Source: Amphibalanus amphitrite (Eukaryota > Arthropoda > Thecostraca > Balanomorpha > Balanidae). Taken from it: a DNA stretch of 64,000 bases. Of this stretch, positions 51,351 through 64,000 are shown piece by piece. The position numbers and the translations under genes are program-made. The stretch is taken from contig NW_024881522.1 of the NCBI RefSeq assembly GCF_019059575.1, forward strand, positions 655,001-719,000. Reading direction: 5' to 3'. The notes below the pieces were generated by a model. That model saw only the letters and a program-made list of their open reading frames with translations, was not told the DNA's origin and made no database searches. The number at the start of each line of letters is the position of its first letter. Position 1 is the stretch's first letter.

Positions 51351-54300
51351 GGGTCGTTGGGCACATGAGCTGGGCAGTTTGGAACATTTCTTTGTTTTAT
51401 TTAGCTTGCTTCGATGTATTTTCACCAAAAGCCTGTCTTACAGAATACCCGTGCCTTCTCTTAGCTTCTAAGCCTTTCTGAAGCCACACATGGCGGCTCT
51501 GAAAGTCACAACGTTGTGACATGTAACTTGTAAGGCATCGCTGCTCACATCACTGTATATTCATACACTGTCAACGGCGAGCGATTGGCTTTGCACGGAA
51601 CACGATCGTCCTGTCTCTGTCCCCTACCCCACCGGACTCTCAGTTACCAGTGCACCATCCCACGCTGTGCAGCGCTGCAGACTGGGGCAGCCCCACCGGC
51701 TGTATCTCCTCTTCTCTCCTCCCCTCTCCTTTCCTCTCATCTGCTCCCCCGGTGTGATGATGGCTAGTCCCCAGCCACTGGCGAAAGACGCGCCGGAACC
51801 GGACACTTCAAAACCACCATGGCTGGCCCTCGGCTACGTCTAATACATCTCGCATCTCGAGCAATCGCAACGGTCACGGTACCGCGATGCTGCAGTCAGA
51901 TGACGTTTTTCTCGTCTGGACTCCGATCCCTGTGCGACGTGGCATTAGCGTCGACTGTGGTAAACGTGGCTGACAGCAACACGTGACAAAAACTGCACAA
52001 ACGCCAGACGTGTGCGACGCGACGTGGCAGCGCGGCGCGCTCTGGCTTTGTCAGGAGCGTGGAACGACGCAGATGTGGCGTTAGGTGTGTCAAGGGAGTC
52101 ATAAACCAAGCCAGCAACTCTTATCTTCCCCAAACACCGTCTCGGCTTGTGGTAGGCCGTTTGTATACATGACCGTAGCTCCTCTAACTCTGCTGGCGCC
52201 GCCGCCGTCCGCAGCCGCACAAGGCTGGAGGCGTCCGGATGCTCGTCTGGCGCACTATGATGGCTGCGGGCCGCGGCGACGCGCCAGCCAGTGTGCGTTG
52301 CATCAGGGCTGTTTTGAAACGGCCAGTCAGCTTGATGGGGTTACGCAACGCCAGCCTTTCGGGCGGCAGTTGTCCAAACAGATGTGAGCACGCGCCGTTC
52401 GGCCGCATCCGTCGAAAACAGCGCCGATGAAATCAGCTCGGACTGCCCGACTGGAGCTGTATATCCGGATAGCACGAGTACGACATCCCCCAATCCGCGG
52501 GGGAGTGCAGGATCAAAGGATCCCCGGCAACGGCTATTCATAGCCGTTCGCGTGCACCTTGGTCACAGGTGTGCACTCAGCCACGCCGCGCTGCAGCTTG
52601 CATTTATTCGCTGCAATGTGCGATCGGACGATGCAGCCGGCGGTGCGAATTGCAATTAGGATGGTGTTTCCGGTGTAACCACGCGCGCAGCGACCGGCTC
52701 CACGCCCGGGCGAGGCTCGATTTCGGCCGATGACGTGGCACCAACACAAAGCACGGCACGGCATACCTGCGAACAGCGGCCGGGCGTACCACTGAAAACA
52801 ACAACAGCACGTGGCACGTGCCGACCGACCTCGCCACTGATCCGGTCTCGCCCAGCTCTGTATCGCCCTGTATCGCGATGGGAGTCCGGTAACAGCGAGC
52901 CACCCGACCCAACGGCTGCCGTCAGCACCCGTCAGACAGCATTGTATGCCGGCTCGGCCGAGCCGCGGACCGGGTGCTTTCATACTGAGGTCCCGCGCCG
53001 CGGCGGCTCCAGCTGACGCCGTGGAGCCACAGGGGAGCGGCGCGTCCCCCTATCACTGCCGATCGTCCGTCACCACGGGCAGGGCCTTGGCTCGTTCTTC
53101 TTGCGACACGGGAGGCGATGGAGAAGAGCCCCGGAAATCCGGGGAACTGCTGCTGCAGACCGCACTCGGTGTGACAGAGGAAGCAGATATGAGGGTCGTC
53201 TGGTGCTGCTGGCCTGTTGCAGGATGTGTGGCTTAGTACGGAGACCATTTGAAGACAATATCTTGGTGGCTGGGGTTAGGCGGCGTGACGCATGGACTGC
53301 AAGTGCATATCTTTACGACGGTCTTTGTGACGTTTGGGCATTGACGTGTGGTTCAAGTTAATCGAATTAGGTATAATGTTTTTAGGCCGACGCATTTGCA
53401 ATTACGGCATCAATGACCGCCTCGATAAACCAGCGTTGTCATAGCAGTATTTTTTCAGTGTCCAGTCAACTGTATAAAATATCTGTCCTTGTTTCGTAAG
53501 CAGGTAAATATGAATAAATAACTTAATGAATAAATGATATATTACCTCGCGGGTCACTGCACTGCCGAGCGGTGGCCCGGCGCCAGCAGTGACCCTTTAC
53601 CGGCGAGAGTGTCCGTGCGCCGCCCGCCGCCCTTCCAGGCCTATCGCGCCTCCCACACTGCACTGGTCGCTGACCTGGTCACGAACAAAGCCGACCCCGT
53701 TCGACCCAACCCCCGTGGATCCGGTTAGAGTTGGTGAGCTGACCGTCATGACTCTCTCGACTCTAGATGGACCATGGGGGACTGCTGGTCCAGAGAGCGG
53801 TCTCTGACGGACCAGCGAGTGATCACTGTGGACCAGAGAGGCTAACAGACCACTCTGTTGTCAGTCCTCCGCGGTTCCCGTTCGGTAGCGATGTCGCTCT
53901 GGAAACGTTATCAGGTTTACATTAGGACCGCACGATCGGAAGAGCGATGACAGGTGTCGATTGTCACTATTCGGAGAAATTGACTTGTTTGGTGATCGGA
54001 GATCGTGGCTCGATATGCCTATCTTTGACTCTGACTCCCGAGTACATAGCTGGCTGTCTTCTCGGCCTTATAAAGTCTGTTTACCGATGACTCGTGATGT
54101 CTTGGAGGCCAGCAGAGCCAAACTTTGTGCTCCAAATGGGATGCGTCAGATCTGCTTCTTTGTTCGTCGGTCTTTGGTGCCAGACTTTGTGTTGAGATGA
54201 GCAGGCCTTGTTCTCAGACCACTCGTGAAGTCGAGTCCTACGAAGTTTCCGCATTTCGTTTCGCTAAGTTTAAAATCGCATTTGAGTTTTGGGGATGACT

Positions 54301-56323
54301 TATAGCATGCTTCCTGAGCGCGTCAAGTTGGGCTAGTCTTGTCACAAGCAAGAACAACTCTGTGTTTTTTTCTGGATGTGGAGATCACACATAAAAGATC
54401 AGAAGAAAAATTGCCGTCTTTTGAAGCCATTAAACATGTATGATACCGGCGCCAAAATGTAGCATTCTCCAGCTGCGCCTCGAATAACCGTCGAATATGA
54501 TATATGAATAGCCGAGAAGCTCGAAGTGGTCATTAGTTCTTATCTTTCAGGGCAAATCGCGTACTCCTCTACACTTACCCTCAGATCACGTGATCTCCCC
54601 TGCATCAACGTGACGTGAGCGATTTATCAGCCTTTTCAGTTGCGTTTGGACGCCACATTTGGCCCTTCCTCTCGGAACTGGACCGTTTTATCCGTGCCAG
54701 CCGGCCTTTGTATGCCGCACTAATTCTCCTCTGTCGCTCTACCCTCGTGTCAGACAGCTGCCACCCCCCCCCCCCCCTTCCCGTCTACCCTCCGCGGGAC
54801 CTGACTCACCACCACGCGCCTGCCGCCTTTTTTCTACCCGGACATGGACTGACGGCCGACGGCAGAGGGGCTATAGGGTGCCATGGCGGCCTGTGAGGGC
54901 ATTGACCCGGCGACTGTGTAAATTTGGAGCGGGAGGGTGTTCGGGTCCATCCCTCTCGCCGGCGTGGGCCCGTTGAAAGGCTCGTGCCGGGTGTGTCAGT
55001 GGGGTGTTGGGCAGGTATCGATTTTCACCAGTTCAGCTCGGAGGGCAGGGAATGTCATACAGAGATGCTGCCAGTCAAGTAGCCGGTCTGGTAAGTTTCA
55101 ATTAATTCGGTGGTCCGAGAATTTGTAATTCCATAAGCCGGTTTTCTCGTAAACCGTTCTATGTGCAGTGCAGGCTGCGGTGTTCATAACCGGATTTTAT
55201 GTAATATCCGGCGCTGCGCTGCCCCAGGTCTTCTGGCAGCCTGGTAAAATGTTATGACTAATTGCTGATTCATTGATAAATATTTAAATACTGTTTTATG
55301 CCTCTTGCATTATTCATATAGTATAAAGAAATGCAATATTGACGAAGCGTAATATGATATATATTTAACAGTAGGCAGTTTCAAACACAATCAAGAGTGG
55401 CCCAGTTAGTTCATGGTGCACTACCGCGCCATTTCGATATGCTGAGTGCACTGCATGCAACGTCTTCTGGGAGCTGCTTTACTGACCAGGATTCACTGTG
55501 TGGACCTGGTTTGGACCTGGATCCACTGTCTGGCCCCGCTATGCTCGGTCACGCCTGCAAAATAAAACGGGAGCATATTTAAATAAATGCCAGTCGCGCT
55601 GCATTCCAAAGGCATATCCAGCTGTAGAATGTGGTCCAGTTCACCGTTAGGACCCGGTGGCCATTTCAAATGATGATGGCTCAAATAAGTGATTTAAGTA
55701 CCGATATTCAGTTGAAAATGCGGTATTTAGCAATAAGTTATTAGCTTCTGAAGTAAAACACAACTTCTGTCAGATATACACTTACTGCACTGCAGACTTG
55801 CATGGTTCACTGGCGGAAATGCCGTCAAGTCAGACATGCCAATCTCTGTCAGACATGACCATTACCGCTGACATAAAGGCCAGCCTCCCATTCCACCGTT
55901 TCCGAACTTCCCCCATCTGCCGTCTCTAGTCAGTGGTCAGTCCACTCGGACCGTTCGTCCGCCGACCGGCATTACCCCGCTGCGGACCGTCGATGCCGTC
56001 GGTGCCGTTGCAGACCCGGCAGACCGTGTCGGACCGGTCTGGACGCCGGGACGGCAGTCTGAGATGATTCTGCGGCGGCCAGTGACCGTCTGAAGGCCGG
56101 CAGATGTCCAGCAGGTGTCCAGTAGCTGCTGGTGGACGGCTCAGCAGCTGCTGAGCGCTGCTGGACGGTGTATGACGCCAGACGGCGGCACCGGTACCTT
56201 TGGGCAGACTCATCAGGGCAAGGATGATAGGCAGGGTGGAGTTGAAGAGGGAGAGAGTGTGGGAGAGAGATGCAGAATTTGGCAGAATGTCCCCCTCTCT
56301 TCTCTTCTGCAATGAGGAGAGAG

Positions 56324-56325
<2 letters not shown>
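51351..56325. other. No gene recognised
   Basis: Long GC-variable stretch without supportable exons. Many short open frames on both strands reflect low stop density in GC-rich DNA. A poly-C run lies at about 54767-54778. Part of this may be intron or regulatory DNA of a gene whose exons lie outside the window. Confidence 0.4.

Positions 56326-56326
<1 letters not shown>

Positions 56327-56410
<84 letters not shown>
56327..56410. repeat. (GA)42 microsatellite
   Basis: Uninterrupted GA dinucleotides for 84 bp, with GA-rich shoulders on both sides. The long Ser-Leu open frames on the minus strand here are only the repeat translated. Confidence 0.97.
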
Positions 56411-56411
<1 letters not shown>

Positions 56412-56413
<2 letters not shown>

Positions 56414-57990
56414 GTTATATGAAAAGGAAAGAGAGCGGGAGAAGGAGAATAGGAGGGTGGACAAAGAAATAGTAGAAGCAGCGAGTGGATAAAGATGCCC
56501 AAAGTGTGGGAGCTTGCCGAGGCAATCAATGAGAGGTAGAGAGCAGTGGACGAGAGCAGAGCACTGGCGCCGGGCGTACTGAACTGCTCTGCACTCTCCA
56601 GTGACCGTCACGCTGCGTGAAGATCACTGCAGACGGTGCAGAGTAGCGGGTGGCCAAGAAAATGGCCAGCCGTGGAGCGGGGATGGTCAGTAAATGGTCG
56701 CTTCTCTCTAAATCTGACGGCAGGGTGGGAGGAGTTTCCGCTCAGTTGGAATGGTAATGGGTCATTTATGATCATTTATTGTTCCAGATCTTGCTGAGAG
56801 AATTGATGGAATATCAAGTCATCTAAATTGTAATATTTCAGCAGTAACGAATGCAAGAAATGCTGCAGTTCTGGTTAGGAACCACCGGAGGGGGTCCATT
56901 ATTTGATCAATAAATGAATGCGTTATCTGGATGGAGTCGGTTTAGTCAGTTGATTCTATACATCGGAATGCCGGCCAAGGCTCATGACCGGCGAATCATT
57001 GTTTCTATATTTTCTCCACAACTGGTCTGCCGTCGTGTTTTCCAATCATACTTTCCGCAGCAGTCATGCCCTGCGTCTTTTTCCCCATGCACCGTTTGTT
57101 GATCGCCTTTTTACCCTTCTCCCTGTCTATTTCCGTCCTCCGTCCGCCGTCTTCCCCTCCATTCGCTGCCGGTGAGGCGCCGGTGCCTTGTCTCTCGTCT
57201 GTCGTCACCTCTGACGCGTCCGCTATCCGACCAGCATCGGTTCCGCCCCGTCTGTTACCATCTGTTACCAGCTGTTGCCATCTGTTACCGGACGTTCCAG
57301 TCGGCTCGTACCGCGTGGAACCGCTCATCCCGGAACAGTGCCGCCTCGCCCGCGTCGAAAACGTGGTAACACGTGGCACGTGGGTGAGACCCGTGAAAAA
57401 GGGAGAATACGATGGAAAGACGTGATGTTTGCTTTGTTTTTAACTCGGCCTTAGACTAAACAAAGACGATTACAATGAGGGTCGGTGGTGCGCATTTGCA
57501 TGAGACTGATGAACGAGAAAATCAATCCAACATCTGTCGCGCTCTTGTGCGGTGAGATCCGATTCCAGCGCATCCTGTCCGCACCAGGTGCTCGAAATAG
57601 TTGTCACGCGAGTAATCTTCAGGCAACTGTGGACTGACTGTACGGGACTGGTGACTGATGACTGATGAGTCTGAGATGGTCAGTGAGACTGACCAGTCCC
57701 ATAGAACGAACAGAGCTGGGACCTCAGAGTCCGGTGGACGGGCACGATGGCAGACCCCGGAAAATGTGTCCCTACTGAATGCCGGTCACGCTAGCTAGAA
57801 TGGACGCCGGAGCTAGCACTGGAGGTGTCACGGAATACTGGCAAGGAAGGGGAAGTTCTAAGTATTCTAGCTGGTCGATTTCCAGTCTAAAGTAGGGTTA
57901 GAATATCACCCAGGTCCCAGACCAGCGTTGTTTAGAACACTGGTGCTGACGGCGGAAATCGGTCCATCCGCCCGCCGCCCTCGCCGCTCG
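56412..57990. other. No gene recognised
   Basis: Non-coding DNA between the microsatellite and the promoter-like site at 57996. It includes imperfect GACTGATGACTGATGAG-type repeats near 57645-57675. Confidence 0.4.
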
Positions 57991-57995
57991 GTCCT

Positions 57996-58070
57996 TATAA
58001 GCAGCGTCTAACTGGGGCCCTGCCGGCAGCCAGTCGTGGAGACGGCAGCGTGGACCGGCGCCAAGTAAGG
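57996..58070 (+). promoter_or_regulatory. TATA promoter with short first exon and splice donor (putative)
   Basis: TATAAG lies at 57996-58001. A CAG-type initiator candidate (A at 58028 or 58032) sits 32-36 bp downstream. A splice-donor match GTAAGG at 58065-58070 would leave an untranslated first exon of about 35 bp. It is GC-rich. A gene running to the right would have its coding exons beyond the Harbinger insertion or outside the window. Confidence 0.35.
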
Positions 58071-58722
58071 CAGCGAGGGTCTGGTCAGCACGCCCCCCCC
58101 CCGCGCCCGCTGCCGTGGCCAGTTCCTGCCTGATACGGCGATACCCCGGCGGACCGATGGACCGGCCGTTTTTGGACCGGTCCGACGTGTGTGAGACTGT
58201 GAGTCAGTCCGGTCCGAACGCGTCTCGAGATGACGGATTCCGAAAATAGTTTGGTGGGTACAATTCCATTACAATTCCATTTCCAATCGAAAGAGTAAAA
58301 TGTCAGTAGCACTGGCTTACTATGAAAACAGTCTTCATGAATCCAAAATGGGTGGCGGAGTAGTTCGAAAACATGATCGGACTAGCTTGTTTTGGCTCTG
58401 ATTTTAACATGCCAAGTCCCAAATTTAATAAGTTGCGCAACTCGCACGGGTGATCAAACTTATTTCGAAACCATCCGTGACTTTTACTCTCGGTACGTTA
58501 GGCAGTAACCACGCGTGCTATTGATATGATTATTCAATAGTCGGTCACTCGCCCCAGCGCACGACTGTCGAGCTCTCGAACTCTCACCACCGACGGTTTC
58601 CATTGTCGCCAAATGCATTCAAACTTCAGACCTGCCTCACGCCGTGCGAAAGGCTTGTCACGACGATTTGGCAATGACTTTTTCTACTTGCCTATATATG
58701 GCACGGTCCCAATTTAGCCTTA

Positions 58723-61615
58723 AGGCCACCGCACACTATCCATTCGGCCGGTTCATTCGGTCGTTACAGCGGCGATTTTCTCGCGCAAGTGTCTATATCG
58801 GCCGAATGGCCGAATCGCTTGGAGCAGATATATCGTCGTTGAAATATCGCCTAAACTGTTGTAACCGAATTCCAAGAGCGCAAGTAATGAATGTTTTATA
58901 ATGAATATTGGAAAAGACCAAATAGAATCCAGCTTCATATATTTAGTACATCGTTCAAAAAAGAAACAAAATTATAGGTTAATTGCAGTTTGAGTAGGTA
59001 GCTTGCTTGATAATGAAAACAAATTGGCTGTTAAAAACAAACATTGAGCAAAGTACACCGACTATTGAGGTCTAAATGGTCTGAGCATATCGCAAGCGAT
59101 TAACCAAACTTAACAACATTAATGTGCATTGTATTGATGCTCTGGGACCAAAAGATTTAGTTATCTGCATGCTGAGCCACCAAACAACCCGTACACACTT
59201 CAACTAGCCATCGCGATACTGTACTTCAAGCTGGCACTCCAGAGGGTGCAGGAGAGACGCAGACCCTTGGTCCGGCGCATGGGGTCAGCGACGTGCTGCA
59301 GCGCCGAGACGAGCTGGGCGAGCACGCCAACCGAGAGCAGGAGCTTCGGCTCAACGACCCCCAGCGACACAGGTTCAGTATTTCCGACTGAGCTAGGGAG
59401 CCTTCAGCCTCCTACTAGCACAGATCGAGGGCCAGATCACCCGCTCGACCACCACCTTCCTCCAGCCGGTGAGCGCACCGCTGCGGCTGGCGATTACACT
59501 CCACTATCTGGCGTCGGGGGCTGAATTTTCCGCTCTGGCGCCGAGCTACCGGCTCGCGGAGTCGACCGCGCGCGCGTTGGTGTACATCTGTTGCGCGATC
59601 GTGAACGTCCGCGGTGCAGTGTACCTGCCGGAGCCGACGGAGGAGACGTCGCGCGCCAGTGAGCGGAAGTTCCGGGAGCGATGGCTTTTTTCGAACCGCT
59701 TTTACACACTGACCGAAAGCCAGGTCGGCATCATTCAACGGTTTAGCCACCTGTTGTACACTTTGAAGTGCTGCGAGCGTTTCGACTGGGCACGGCTGCT
59801 CCTTGCGGACACTGGTGATGCCGGCACCGACCGCTCCAGAGACGGGGCTGGCCCGAGCGCCGGCCTTGGAGCTGGTGCTGCTTGCCGGGGCGCCGGCCCC
59901 GGGGACAGAGCTGGTGCGCCGGCCGTTTGCGGTTCAGCTGGTGCCTCATCGTCCAGGAAGACTCGTGTTTCATGAAACTGGCTTGTTGTGTACCGCTTGA
60001 ATGAGATCCACTTCTCCGACCCAACTGAAAACATAGGGACTTTGTTAATTTTGAACGCCACCTGTTGTGCTGCTGGGCCCACGACCCGCGTCATCGTTTT
60101 AGCCCGAGTCATCCATCCTCTTGGGTCCTGCCCACCTCGAGTGAGGCCACTGCAATGGCGTGCTTATAGGTATATTGGTAATGACACTCGGTGCACCCTG
60201 CACACCAGCTGAGCCGACGCCCGACAGTAGATGTCGCCTCTGCTGCCTGCTGGGAGACGCGCGCGCCATCTAAAGGCGGGTTGGTGGAACAGCTATCAAA
60301 GGTCCGCACATCACACTGAAATGTGTACAACTGTACACAAAGGTGGATCTGCACTGGTTGGAGTGGACACATCTACCTGGTTCATTGACCCGGCAGAGAA
60401 GAAAACTATCACTATTGTGAAAGATCTCTGGGGAATAAATGATACACAAATTCAATTTGTTCAGTGCCATTACATTTTATTTAACATAAAATGAGCTCCT
60501 GTACAGAGCAGACAAAAACACACAAAAATACATTCAGCATGCTGATCTCACAACTCTTTCAATGAAAATATTGCATGCAAGTGTTTGTGTGCATCCCATA
60601 AAGCCTCAACAGTGTTCCAGACTTTTCTTTCATGGCCCTACGTTTGACACAACCAACATCTTGATCTGGCAGAAACACAGAAAAAGGAAAAAATACTCTG
60701 AAAAATGGAATTTCTATTATACTTTGACAACTCAGATTTTGAATTATGGCACTTCTTGTACCATAAGAAAGAGTTGTGCTCAACACTTTCACCAACCATG
60801 CAATGAAGTAGGACCTACATATCTAATATGTGACACATTATAGTGCGACAGTAGCCTGTTGGAGGCAATGTGAATGAAATGATAAATGAAAACCCAGATT
60901 GCATGGTAAGAACATTATATAAGAACATTACAGGTACTTTCAATGACTTTGACTTGCAAGGTTTGAATTTTGATTAAATAATTTAAGAATAGCTCCTTGA
61001 AACTTAGAACAATTGTGTCCAGCATTTCAAGTTAACTGGCAAAAGCAGAAAATATTTGCTTATATGGATAATAAATGGCCATTTTCCAAGAATACCTACT
61101 GTGGCATTGAGTAGTAGACAAATTTATGCCCACTGACTATGCATAATCATGGCAAATGGAGAAAATGGGGAAATGGACATTGAAATTGAAATGAAAAGTG
61201 GAGCAGAGATGGTTGAAACCAATATTTAAACAACATTTCAATCTGAATCACATATGCAATTGACAAAATACAAAACACAGATATTCATTCGAATACTTAC
61301 TTCATTTCCATCGCAAACAACTCCACACCACACGAGCCCCTCACATCGAAAATGATTGGATTGTCAAGGTTGTATGAAAACAATATGGCGGCTGTTGATT
61401 TTCGGCCGCTAAATGACTGCTTCGGCGAGAAAAGTTCAACCGGTCGAACTTTTTTTTCGGTCGTCGCGTGAACATCGCTTGGGCCGAATGCCTGAATAAT
61501 ATGGGCCGAATGCACCGTCGTTGGTTCGTTGTTTCGGCCGATATAAAAATCGCGCGAGAAAATCGCTGCTGTAACGGCCAAATGAACCGGCCGAATGGCT
61601 AGTGTGCGGTGGCCT
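58723..61615 (+). mobile_element. PIF/Harbinger DNA transposon, internally decayed
   Basis: The 3-bp duplication TTA lies at 58720-58722 and 61616-61618. The terminal inverted repeats are about 83 bp long, begin AGGCCACCGCACACTA, and run to about 58805 and from about 61533. TTA duplication is typical of PIF/Harbinger. The word CGGCCGAATG recurs several times in the subterminal parts of both ends. A transposase fragment lies at 59308-59692 on the plus strand. The right half has no clear second Harbinger gene; an Ala/Pro-rich frame at 59735-60112 on the minus strand is unassigned. Confidence 0.85.
59308..59692 (+). pseudogene. Harbinger-type transposase fragment (N-terminal helical region)
   Basis: The frame at 59397-59692 reads LLAQIEGQITRSTTTF, then PLRLAITLHYLASGAEFS, LAPSYRLAESTAR and ERKFRERWLF. 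This is the conserved region preceding the DDE core in HARBI1-like transposases (the 'RLAITLRYLATG' helix-turn-helix and 'F..RW.FPN' block). Upstream, 59308-59391 continues the family pattern in another frame (LRLNDPQRHRFSIS), so a frameshift and a stop (59394-59396) separate the two. The DDE catalytic core that should follow is absent. The fragment therefore cannot transpose the element by itself. Confidence 0.7.
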
Positions 61616-61618
61616 TTA

Positions 61619-64000
61619 CTCTTACCTCACCTTAGCCCTTTCCGTTATTTTAAGCCGCGATAAATCGTTGCCAAATCGCTCTCGTATTCGGTCTCTGCCG
61701 GACATCCCGTTCCGACCCACCGAGCCCTCCTAGTTTGGAGAGGCTGCGCCAGCCTCACAGTGCAGCCGGTCCCATTCCAGATATGGCCGCACGACTGCGG
61801 CCGCCGCCTCCCGCTGCCACCAGATTGGGATGGCCAGTTTTTGCGGCCGATCGGTCGGCCGGGCTGGGAGTTGATTAATCGAGATCAGTTGCATTGGCTT
61901 GGCTCAGGCAGGGCTGGTGGCGGTTGCGGCGATGGTGGATGACTGCCGACAGACGATGGAGCGGGTGAGGTGACGGTGACGGCGTCGGCGATGACGTCAG
62001 TTACGGTGATGGTGGTGATGACGGCTGTAGCAGTTGGAGACAGTGACGGCTGTTTGGCTTAATGGAGCCGCGGCCACCATGCAGTAAATATCGCTGGCAT
62101 AACGAGGGTGGAACTGGAGACCGCAAGCACAGCGATGTTTTGTGTTATGCGGAGCTCGAATTATGTGATACGTTCACATTTGTTTGAGAAATAGGACAGC
62201 AGCTAGTTCCGGTTTACACAAAAACATCCTCCCTCCCGCCGCCACGCACAAATTCCCCCCATCCCTCTTTCCCTTTCCCGCCCTCTCTCCGTGTAGCTCG
62301 CCTGTATCCGAGCGGGCACGCGGAGGAATGCCGGGAGCGGCGGAGCGGGCTGCAGCCTGCAGGGAGCTGAAGGTCGCTGGTAGGTGAGCGGCGCAGAGGC
62401 GCGGACTCACAAACAGCCGATCACGTCCCATCATAGTCGTGGTCACGGTCTTTGCTATGGTACACTTAGTTCAGTACTTTATATACGCAGCACGCCATTC
62501 TGTTTGTTTATTGACTTCTTAGGACGCGAGGCTGTCGTATTGGGAATAAGTAAGCCCAGCATTGAGCTGGGTAAACAATCATTCTCACATTTCCAGTCGG
62601 TTTGATTGCTGTCCGTCCGTACAGACGTTCGCTGCCAGTCCGATGTTTATTGTTCCGCCTGCCTCATTACGTTGCGTAAGTGGCGTAACTACCGTAACGG
62701 TTACCGGTGAGTCACGTCCGCGCCGTAATCGCAGCGTAACTACGCACGCCGCTATCGGTAATTGCGATATTACGGGTACTGGCCGCTGTCTGGTGACGTG
62801 GAGGCAGAACCGCTGCTCCTGCGGGTCCTGACGAGTGACCAATTCAAACGCACTTCCGTATGTGCCGCTGGTAAAACTGGCTTTGATGTGAATAATTCGT
62901 ATTTCCGAATTTATAGTAATTCGGTTCCGTATGAATCGGAACGGGACTTTGGTCTTTGGTGACCGTTATCTTTCTTGGTAATGTCCTTTCGCCGTTTGTT
63001 GGCAGCCGTCTTTCCAATCTTTCTAGATTCTGCATTAGGAGACGTCGCTACATTGGTTAGACCCTCTGGCTCTGACTTCCTCGGATACGGTAGCCTGACT
63101 CACGGAATGAGTTCTCCTGACTATCAAATGGTCGTCCCGATGAGTGTGTCCGGGAGCGGAATGCTGTTTGGACCGCCATGCCGAGTGCTGACAGCCGGCC
63201 GTAAACTGACCGGACAGCTGATGTCACCCCCGTGACCTCAGTCGATCGCCGGCTGTGGACAGCGGGAGGGTACCTATGTGACTGGGGCTAGGGCAGGGTG
63301 GCTGGGGTTAGGGTGGTGTTCGGCAGGCGGCACTGCCACGCCCCGTGTGTCATCTCGACTCCCGTCGTCTATCTAACAGGCGTGTATAATCGGGAGCTGG
63401 TATTAGCTTCATCGGCAAGGTTTTATTGTCCTCCTGATGCTAGATAGTGGATTTCTGATCCTTTTCATGTGGCCTTGGCTGTTCCACAATCTCGCGGTAT
63501 TGAGTTTAAACGTTAAAACTACCGTTTGGCATTCCGGATGGCGTGTCATTCACCGCCGCCCACCGCTGAATACCAGACCGGTCCCCAGTCGTCACCGACG
63601 CGTCGATAGCGCGCCACTTTCGCCCCGTCGGCGTCGGCGTTCGAACCGTCTGACTCACCGGCCCTTGACAACAGCGTCGGTCGACGGCCGGCGACCACCG
63701 AGAAGGGCTCTCCATTGTCGAAACCTGCTCCCATATGGCGCCCCACCGGCCGCGCCGCAGACGCGGCCGCTGCGCCACCATTGCCGCAGGCGACAGCTGC
63801 GGCGCGGACCCGGGTTGACGCCGGTGGGCCTCACAATGGAGAGGGCCGGGTCGCGGCGAGGGGTTTTTCTCGTCCGTCTGAGGTGTGCTGTCCCGAACGT
63901 GCTTGGAGTAGGGATGAGGAAGGCTCGTGTCCACTGCATGGCCAGTGCAGTGGACGCCGGAGAGGGTGGGGCCGAGGGTCAGCCAGAGACAGACCTACAG
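61619..64000. other. No gene recognised; GC-rich, with possible first exon near 62280-62383
   Basis: 61960-62030 has imperfect GTGACGGTGATG repeats and a TGACGTCA at 61992-61999. A GC-rich stretch ends in a good splice-donor match AG-GTGAGC at 62382-62389, possibly a 5' untranslated exon. 63929-63955 is a hairpin with 10-bp perfect arms and a 7-base loop. Open frames such as 62975-63235 (86 residues, with a hydrophobic N-terminus) lack known domains. Confidence 0.35.

Noticed and set aside
56213-56611. Long Ser/Leu-rich open frames on the minus strand
   Set aside because: They are the (GA)42 microsatellite translated in different frames.
59735-60112. Ala/Pro-rich minus-strand frame as the second (Myb/SANT-like) Harbinger gene
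   Set aside because: No tryptophan-spaced Myb/SANT or MADF pattern is visible, so the assignment would rest on position only.
63929-63955. Perfect 10-bp-arm hairpin as a terminator or small RNA
   Set aside because: Short hairpins of this size arise by chance in GC-rich DNA, and no flanking gene supports a role.

Overview
This is eukaryotic DNA, most likely from an arthropod and perhaps a crustacean. Single genes are far apart and there are no operons. Core promoters of TATA/initiator type are present, and the mobile elements are animal types: CR1/L2-like LINE, Gypsy LTR, hAT, piggyBac-like TTAA elements, PIF/Harbinger and Tc1/mariner-like. The species cannot be fixed from the sequence. The only convincing host gene is an intronless, GC-rich, secreted double C-type-lectin-domain protein at 40138-41064 (+), with a TATA box and initiator directly upstream.

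Layout. 1-129: end of a TTAA-flanked element. 3012-4049 and 5858-6896: two copies of a 1.03-kb TTAA (piggyBac-like) MITE; between them lies a promoter-like block with four CACGTG boxes at exact 32-bp spacing and a TATA box. 7009-10299: a 3.3-kb hAT-type element filled with GGGCCC-type satellite arrays. 11244-11532: a small MITE. About 13243-19850 (-): a near full-length CR1/L2-like retrotransposon. Its ORF1 is intact, and its ORF2 is split by a 1.68-kb TA-flanked element and a 206-bp element with 8-bp target duplications. 21454-29698 (+): a Gypsy retrotransposon with intact gag and pol and a clear -1 frameshift site. Its 5' LTR is split by a 2.1-kb hAT-like element. 33816-34716: a TA-flanked MITE. 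35233-38828: three more TTAA MITEs. 40066-41064: the lectin gene. 41904-45213: a Russian-doll nest in which a MITE is split by a hAT element holding two tandem MITEs, a mariner-like foldback and a second hAT. 45887-46416: two small MITEs. 46417-58720: GC-rich, simple-repeat-rich, apparently non-coding, with a few promoter/first-exon-like spots. 58723-61615: a PIF/Harbinger element with a decayed transposase. 61619-64000: GC-rich and without a recognisable gene.

Most of the structure is therefore mobile. Many insertions can be read to the base from terminal inverted repeats plus target duplications, and two are confirmed by recovery of a reading frame. The most unusual signal is in the TTAA MITE families. 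They carry dense AGGTCA/TGACCT half-sites, perfect IR-1 palindromes of the kind bound by ecdysone receptor heterodimers, and perfect CRE palindromes. Their core is shared with a hAT-type element that has completely different ends.
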